Positions 62,488 to 64,000 of a DNA stretch of 64,000 nt are shown here, piece by piece. Position numbers and translations under genes: made by a program. Origin of the DNA: an uncultured Lachnospiraceae bacterium (GTDB lineage: Bacteria > Bacillota > Clostridia > Lachnospirales > Lachnospiraceae); contig CAJUGG010000102.1 of assembly GCA_910585995.1 (NCBI GenBank), positions 1 to 64,000 of the forward strand, read 5' to 3'. How positions within the stretch are numbered: the first letter of the stretch is position 1; every line of letters begins with the position of its first letter. Below the pieces are notes generated by a model, which had not been told where the DNA came from, ran no database searches, and saw nothing but the letters and a program-made list of their open reading frames with translations.

Positions 62488-64000
62488 TTAATTAGCGTCT
62501 ATACGCTTCCAGACTGCATGGAGTGTTGTGTCTTGAGTAATGTTAAACGACCCACCAACCTTATACTCAGCCTCCACTGCACTAGAATTAGTTGACCATC
62601 CAACAAATTGATAGCCTTCTCTAGTCATCATATAATCTTCAATAAGAACAGAATCGTTGTAGAAGTAATCCACTTGTTTATATGGCATTCCTCTATCCTT
62701 ATAAGTCAGTGTGATGTTCTTTTTGAAGTACAATATAAGTCTCGTTTTACCCTCTTGTAATGTCTCAGATAGAACATTTCCCTCATTACCCTCATGGAAT
62801 GTATAGCCTTCCACATTCTTATCAGCCTCTGTAACACTAACCGTTTGACCAACTGTACCCGTACGATTTTCTGGCATTTTAATAGGTTCACCTTCCACAT
62901 CATACCACTCTACTTTATAAGAAGTCAGTGTGGGGTTCTTTTTGAAGTACAATCTAAGACTTGTTCCACTCTCTTGTAATGTCTCAGATAGAACATTTCC
63001 CTCATTATCCTCATCGAATGTATAGCCTTCCACCATCTTATCTGCATCTGTAACACTAACCGTTTGACCAACTGTACCCGTACGATTTTCTGGCTCTTTA
63101 ATAGGTTCACCTTCCACGTCATACCACTCTACTGTATAGTTTGCTGACTGTGGTGCCGGTGCCGGCTCCTGTATATTGATCAGCATCAGGTTATCATCCA
63201 GCCAGCGCAGGGGAGCGTAGCTCTCTGTCTCGCCGGGTGTCAGATCCTTCAGCATGTAGGTCGGTACGGAGGTCGTATCCTCCGTTACAGTCCACAGGGT
63301 GCCTTGGGGCAGATCTAGGGTCGCATACTCTCCGGCACGCAGCTTGATCTCACCTTTGGAGGTAGTGACGCCATCCTCTGTGGTGCCGTCAGGCTTGTGG
63401 ATGGTGTATGGGACTTTGCCGCGAGGTTCGAGTGTGGCAGCGTCTATCAACCATTTTGCCATTTCTGTAAGAGTATCTTTATGAGCCAGATATTCCTGAA
63501 GCGGCATATCTCCATCACTCCAGAAAGTATCTGGATTCATTGAGACCACCTGCTTCAAGATCATCGTAAACTGCTGATCTGTCTGCGCTGCACCCTCTGT
63601 CAGAGCCTTTTTGACTGCTATGGTCTCTTCCTTGTTGGAGTTGACAAAAGTGTCAGCTTCTCTAACCAAGTCTTCAATCTCGTCTCTCCTTGGGCATAAA
63701 AAGGGCTTCTTGTTTAATTCAGGCTTTCCATCAAAAGCCTTATCATATCCAGTTAATCTTCCCCATGCCGGATCAGATTCTTCTGGTATTTCCACAATGC
63801 GCAGAAGTTTTCCCTGGACAAGATTCTCATTCCTACACGCCAGCCAGTTCTCAATATCCCTTTGGCTATACAGATTGAGATACACCTGATCTTCTGTGAA
63901 GGATACCATCGGATAACCATCTTCTGTCTTCTCAAGCCGGATCTTGCCGTCGCTTCCGGTGTACTCGATCTGGTCAGAGACTGGTATTCTGTCACACTTC
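62488..64000 (-). CDS. Large surface protein, partial, with MucBP-like and InlB-type repeats
   Basis: About 503 C-terminal residues; the frame stays open to the window edge, so the N terminus lies outside. Visible: pilin-like domain with IKLRAGEYATLDLPQGTLW, then two near-identical 73-residue repeats that start with VEWYDVEGEPIK and have ENRTGTVGQTVSVT, and an InlB-type (Listeria-Bacteroides) repeat at the end, GYQFVGWSTNSSAVEAEY and TLHAVWKR. There is no LPXTG at the C terminus. The repeats may bind mucin-like glycans. Base composition of the repeat part is more AT-rich than of the rest. Confidence 0.8.
   Translation of the reverse strand, partial: KCDRIPVSDQIEYTGSDGKIRLEKTEDGYPMVSFTEDQVYLNLYSQRDIENWLACRNENLVQGKLLRIVEIPEESDPAWGRLTGYDKAFDGKPELNKKPFLCPRRDEIEDLVREADTFVNSNKEETIAVKKALTEGAAQTDQQFTMILKQVVSMNPDTFWSDGDMPLQEYLAHKDTLTEMAKWLIDAATLEPRGKVPYTIHKPDGTTEDGVTTSKGEIKLRAGEYATLDLPQGTLWTVTEDTTSVPTYMLKDLTPGETESYAPLRWLDDNLMLINIQEPAPAPQSANYTVEWYDVEGEPIKEPENRTGTVGQTVSVTDADKMVEGYTFDEDNEGNVLSETLQESGTSLRLYFKKNPTLTSYKVEWYDVEGEPIKMPENRTGTVGQTVSVTEADKNVEGYTFHEGNEGNVLSETLQEGKTRLILYFKKNITLTYKDRGMPYKQVDYFYNDSVLIEDYMMTREGYQFVGWSTNSSAVEAEYKVGGSFNITQDTTLHAVWKRIDAN
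62707..63144 (-). repeat. Two 219-bp in-frame tandem repeats in the surface protein
   Basis: Unit 62707-62925 and unit 62926-63144 are nearly identical at DNA level, corresponding to 73-residue MucBP-like repeats, which shows recent duplication and makes copy number likely to vary. Confidence 0.85.

Overview
The window looks like a chromosomal segment of a Gram-positive gut anaerobe of the Clostridia, most likely a Lachnospiraceae member. This is inferred from a single-polypeptide pyruvate:ferredoxin oxidoreductase, an hrcA-grpE-dnaK-dnaJ operon under a perfect CIRCE operator, class C sortases with LPXTG-type pilins, SipW-like signal peptidase, moderate GC content and strong AGGAGG-type ribosome binding sites. 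No rRNA, tRNA, phage or intact insertion sequence was seen.

Layout. 0.2-7.1 kb (minus strand) is a nucleoside uptake and salvage operon: deoD, an ADP-ribosylglycohydrolase-like protein, a BMP-family lipoprotein, an ABC ATPase and two permeases. 7.3-9.9 kb holds a YdcZ-type exporter pair, a flavin reductase-like gene and a PfkB kinase. 10-18.7 kb has the pyruvate:ferredoxin oxidoreductase and the heat-shock operon. 18.7-22 kb is rich in repeats, with a few small genes, a TPR lipoprotein and a glycosyltransferase. 22-30.4 kb encodes an LCP ligase, an initiating sugar-phosphate transferase, glycosyltransferases and a CotH/VTC/DUF4956 group, with a divergent metallophosphatase lipoprotein at 30.6 kb. 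32-35.4 kb is a three-gene DUF262/AAA-ATPase module that looks like a defence system placed inside the surface-glycan region. 35.4-45 kb is a surface-polysaccharide locus with an ABC exporter whose ATPase carries a Wzt-like C-terminal domain, next to a methyltransferase-kinase fusion resembling an O-antigen chain terminator, plus rfbC and rfbA. 46-50 kb has a GT39-like glycosyltransferase, an Rpn-nuclease remnant, two related small proteins and a SARP-like regulator with a degenerate GGDEF domain. 50.2-64 kb is a long pilus operon: two or three pilin-like proteins, two class C sortases, three secreted proteins with no anchor, a SipW-like peptidase and two membrane-anchored Gly-rich proteins. 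It runs off the right edge.

The most unusual content is non-coding. (1) A ~110-nt element occurs four times (8.9, 16.9, 45.0 and 55.2 kb), always in the same orientation and always ending directly at the Shine-Dalgarno sequence of an unrelated gene, with a conserved fold and a compensatory base change. (2) A ~130-bp core occurs three times plus one half copy. Each full copy sits in the loop of a long inverted repeat whose arms differ completely between loci, as if the core had entered terminator-like hairpins or had generated arms locally. Two more palindromes with other cores (39.0 and 57.1 kb) share this architecture, and short tandem repeats lie beside three of the palindromes.
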